From contig NW_004955481.1 of assembly GCF_000276665.1 (NCBI RefSeq), forward strand, positions 3,778,154 to 3,842,153: a DNA stretch of 64,000 bases, in the 5' to 3' direction. The DNA is from Chinchilla lanigera. Taxonomy: Eukaryota; Chordata; Mammalia; Rodentia; Chinchillidae. Under the pieces are notes generated by a model that ran no database searches, was not told the origin of the DNA, and was given only the letters and a program-made list of their open reading frames with translations. The position numbers and the translations under genes were made by a program. Positions 62,343-64,000 of the stretch are shown piece after piece (position 1 is the stretch's first letter; each line of letters starts with the position of its first letter).

Positions 62343-62529
62343 AGAGCTTATCCTAACAAGTTTATTCAATAAAACACCACTAGTAAATACTGCAAAACTT
62401 ATTAGTAATTTCAGTTAAAAATTTATCCAAAAGAAAAAAATAGCATTCATTGGTATACAGAAAATAGTTAATGCTTAGAACTGTTGCAGATATTGAGTTT
62501 CTGTGGATTTAACTCCCAAACATTTCTTT

Positions 62530-62930
62530 TTGTCCCTGTCTTGACTCCCACTGCCTCTGCTGCGGTGGTTCAAACCTCATGATTTCTCATCTGCCTACTA
62601 ACTATTCTCCTTGTCCCCTCAGCACACCCAAATCTCTATACTAACATGAATAGTTTTAATGTTCTTAAATGTGTCATGTCTCTGCAAAAAACTCTTCAGT
62701 GGCTCCACTTAAAACTCTTCTATGGCCTTATTTAGACTATTTCTGCCATTCTTAACCATTATTCACTATTCTGCTAACTGCTAACATGGTGTCTCCAAGA
62801 CATACACCACATTTCTCTGGTTGAAATGCCTTCTGTAGTCCACTCAGATCCTTCAATACTCAGCTCATGTGTCACTTCCCCTGATAGGCTTTCTCATCTC
62901 CCAGTCAGGTATCCTTTGAGCCTCCAAACT
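62530..62930 (+). repeat. L2-type LINE relic
   Basis: AAAACTCTTCAGTGGCTCC, CTGGTTGAAATGCCTTCTG, CTCATGTGTCACTTCCCCTG and AGGCTTTCTCATC follow the L2 3' end. Confidence 0.65.
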
Positions 62931-63029
62931 GGGGTCAGAAAGATGTGAGGAGAACAATGGATACCAATCATCTTTTGACCTCAATAGAAAAGTTACATAA
63001 GCAATGGCAAAACCAGTAAACTATTTCCA

Positions 63030-63197
63030 TACATTCTTATTTAATCTTCACAACAGACCTGTGAGGTAAATACAATTACCTCCATTTTATGAATAAAGAA
63101 ACCACAGTTCCAAGAGCTTATATCATTGCCCTGAATCACACAACTGATAGATAGGAAGGAAAGCTAGAATTGAACCCAGAGGTGTGAATGAATCCAA
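63030..63197 (-). repeat. MIR
   Basis: Antisense MIR: CTTCACAACAGACCTGTGAGG, CCATTTTATGAATAAAGAAAC, TGAATCACACAACTG, GAATTGAACCCAGAGG. Confidence 0.88.
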
Positions 63198-63211
63198 AGT
63201 ACATTCTTTCA

Positions 63212-63375
63212 AACTGGACATGGTGGCGCATGCCTGTAACCCCAGCACTCGGGAGGCTGAGGCAGGAGGATCGTTAAGAGTTTTGAGACCAGCCTTGGCT
63301 ACACAGTGAGCTCAAGGACAGCCTGAACTGCATAGAGGCCCTGTCTCAAAAAGACCAAACAACAACAACAACAAA
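63212..63375 (+). mobile_element. B1-like SINE, 14-bp TSD
   Basis: TSD aaagtacattcttt on both sides; near consensus; inserted next to the MIR. Confidence 0.96.
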
Positions 63376-63424
63376 AAAGTACATTCTTTCTACCATATTG
63401 TGTTACTGGCACCACCAAGCAAGG

Positions 63425-63425
<1 letters not shown>

Positions 63426-63466
<41 letters not shown>

Positions 63467-63500
63467 GAGAGAGAGATACAGAGACAGAGACAGAGACAGG
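63426..63500 (+). repeat. (GT)n then (GA)/(GACAGA)n
   Basis: About 18 GT units, then GAGAGAGAGA, then CAGAGACAGAGACAG. Confidence 0.95.
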
Positions 63501-63502
63501 GA

Positions 63503-63700
63503 CTGAAAAACATGCTGAGGATTATATATTGAACTACATCTCCAGTTCCTCTCCTTTGTTATTTTTTTTTCCTTTGTTATTTTGAGATAGGGCTTTGGTA
63601 AATCACTAAATTGCCCATGCTGTGCTTGAACTTGAAATCCTCCAACCTCATCCTCCTAGAGTGCTGAGATTACAGGTATGCACCACCACACCCGACTTCC
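63503..63700 (-). mobile_element. Old ID+B1 dimer
   Basis: ACATGCTGAGGATTATATATT; then GAGATAGGGCTTTGGTAAATC. The CCTTTGTTATT linker is duplicated. Confidence 0.78.
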
Positions 63701-63854
63701 AAGGGCTCTTTGATGCCATTTTTCTAGTATGTGAAAGAGATGCCTGAGCATATTTGCTGTTACATATGTAGCTATATGTGAAAACATAACTATTTACTAT
63801 GTCTTTGGGTGCACTGACTGATATGAATATCTGTCCAGTTAAACTCTTCTCTTT

Positions 63855-63950
63855 TTTGTTGTTGTTTGTTTGTTTGTTTGTGACAGGGCCTAGCTATGTA
63901 GTTCAGGCTGACCTTTAACTTGATACTTAGCCCAGACTGGCCTCAGTAAG
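63855..63950 (-). mobile_element. B1-like SINE, truncated
   Basis: GTGACAGGGCCTAGCTATGTA ... CCCAGACTGGCCTCAG; then unrelated sequence. Confidence 0.85.
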
Positions 63951-63958
63951 GATTAAAT

Positions 63959-63960
<2 letters not shown>

Positions 63961-64000
<40 letters not shown>
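63961..64000 (+). repeat. Poly(T) at window edge
   Basis: At least 40 T; probably the tail of a reverse-strand retroposon whose body lies beyond the window. Confidence 0.9.

Noticed and set aside
1..64000. CRISPR arrays, bacterial operons, phage or plasmid features
   Set aside because: No regularly spaced direct repeats with unique spacers and no bacterial gene structure; the composition is mammalian.

Overview
The window is non-coding mammalian nuclear DNA, almost certainly from a rodent outside the mouse/rat group. The evidence is a very dense mix of two short retroposons. One is an ID-like SINE derived from tRNA-Ala: it has A-box and B-box promoter motifs and an anticodon-loop position reading GGC. 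The other is a B1-like 7SL-derived SINE whose body contains the 29-bp internal duplication known from rodent B1. Fused B1+ID dimers are also common. Murid B2 and B4 elements were not seen. A beaver-like (Castorimorpha) source is a guess that cannot be proved from this sequence. I see well over a hundred SINE copies, plus L1, L2, MIR and DNA-transposon fossils, microsatellites, one 100-N assembly gap (51,160-51,259) and a 40-T run at the right edge.

Layout. 1-8.2 kb: SINEs and unique AT-rich DNA. 8.3-13.2 kb: an older L1 3' half split by three B1 copies and by a younger 5'-truncated L1 carrying a 16-bp target-site duplication. 13.2-36 kb: SINE-rich DNA with a reverse-strand L1 (17.9-19.4 kb), small L1 3' ends, L2 and MIR relics, a Tigger-like DNA transposon (27.0-27.5 kb), an hAT-like fossil split by an L1 (27.8-28.6 kb), and an L1 whose 5'-UTR-like start is joined directly to the end of ORF2 (31.9-33.5 kb). 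35.8-36.4 kb: a full-length processed RPL18A retrocopy with one premature stop, inserted into an ID-like SINE. 36.6-47.6 kb: old L1 pieces and SINEs. 47.7-48.5 kb: a reverse-strand composite of a degraded gammaretrovirus-like gag/protease piece followed by L1-3'UTR-like tandem repeats and an A-rich tail. 48.5-56.3 kb: more SINEs. 56.3-59.0 kb: the only long repeat-poor stretch, containing a CpG island (about 57.2-58.65 kb) with YY1-, BANP- and Sp1-type motifs and a (GCC)n run. This is very likely the promoter and first exon of an unidentified gene. 59-64 kb: SINEs, L2 and MIR relics and a mariner/Tigger-like element.

No intact protein-coding gene can be supported. Most long reading frames are SINE, L1 or microsatellite translations, or GC-rich frames of the CpG island. 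If the island drives a reverse-strand gene, a plausible 5' splice site lies at 57,742/57,741 and the 57 kb to the left would be intron. If it drives a forward gene, the coding exons lie right of the window. The sequence does not settle this.

No new multi-gene system was found. The most unusual structures are the ERV/L1-tail composite (47.7-48.5 kb), the permuted duplicate of CpG-island DNA at 58,910-59,012, the 5'UTR-ORF2-joined L1, and the SINE-hosted RPL18A retrocopy. Identities of old repeats rest on remembered family consensus and were not checked by search; coordinates of repeat edges are read by eye and may be off by a few bases.
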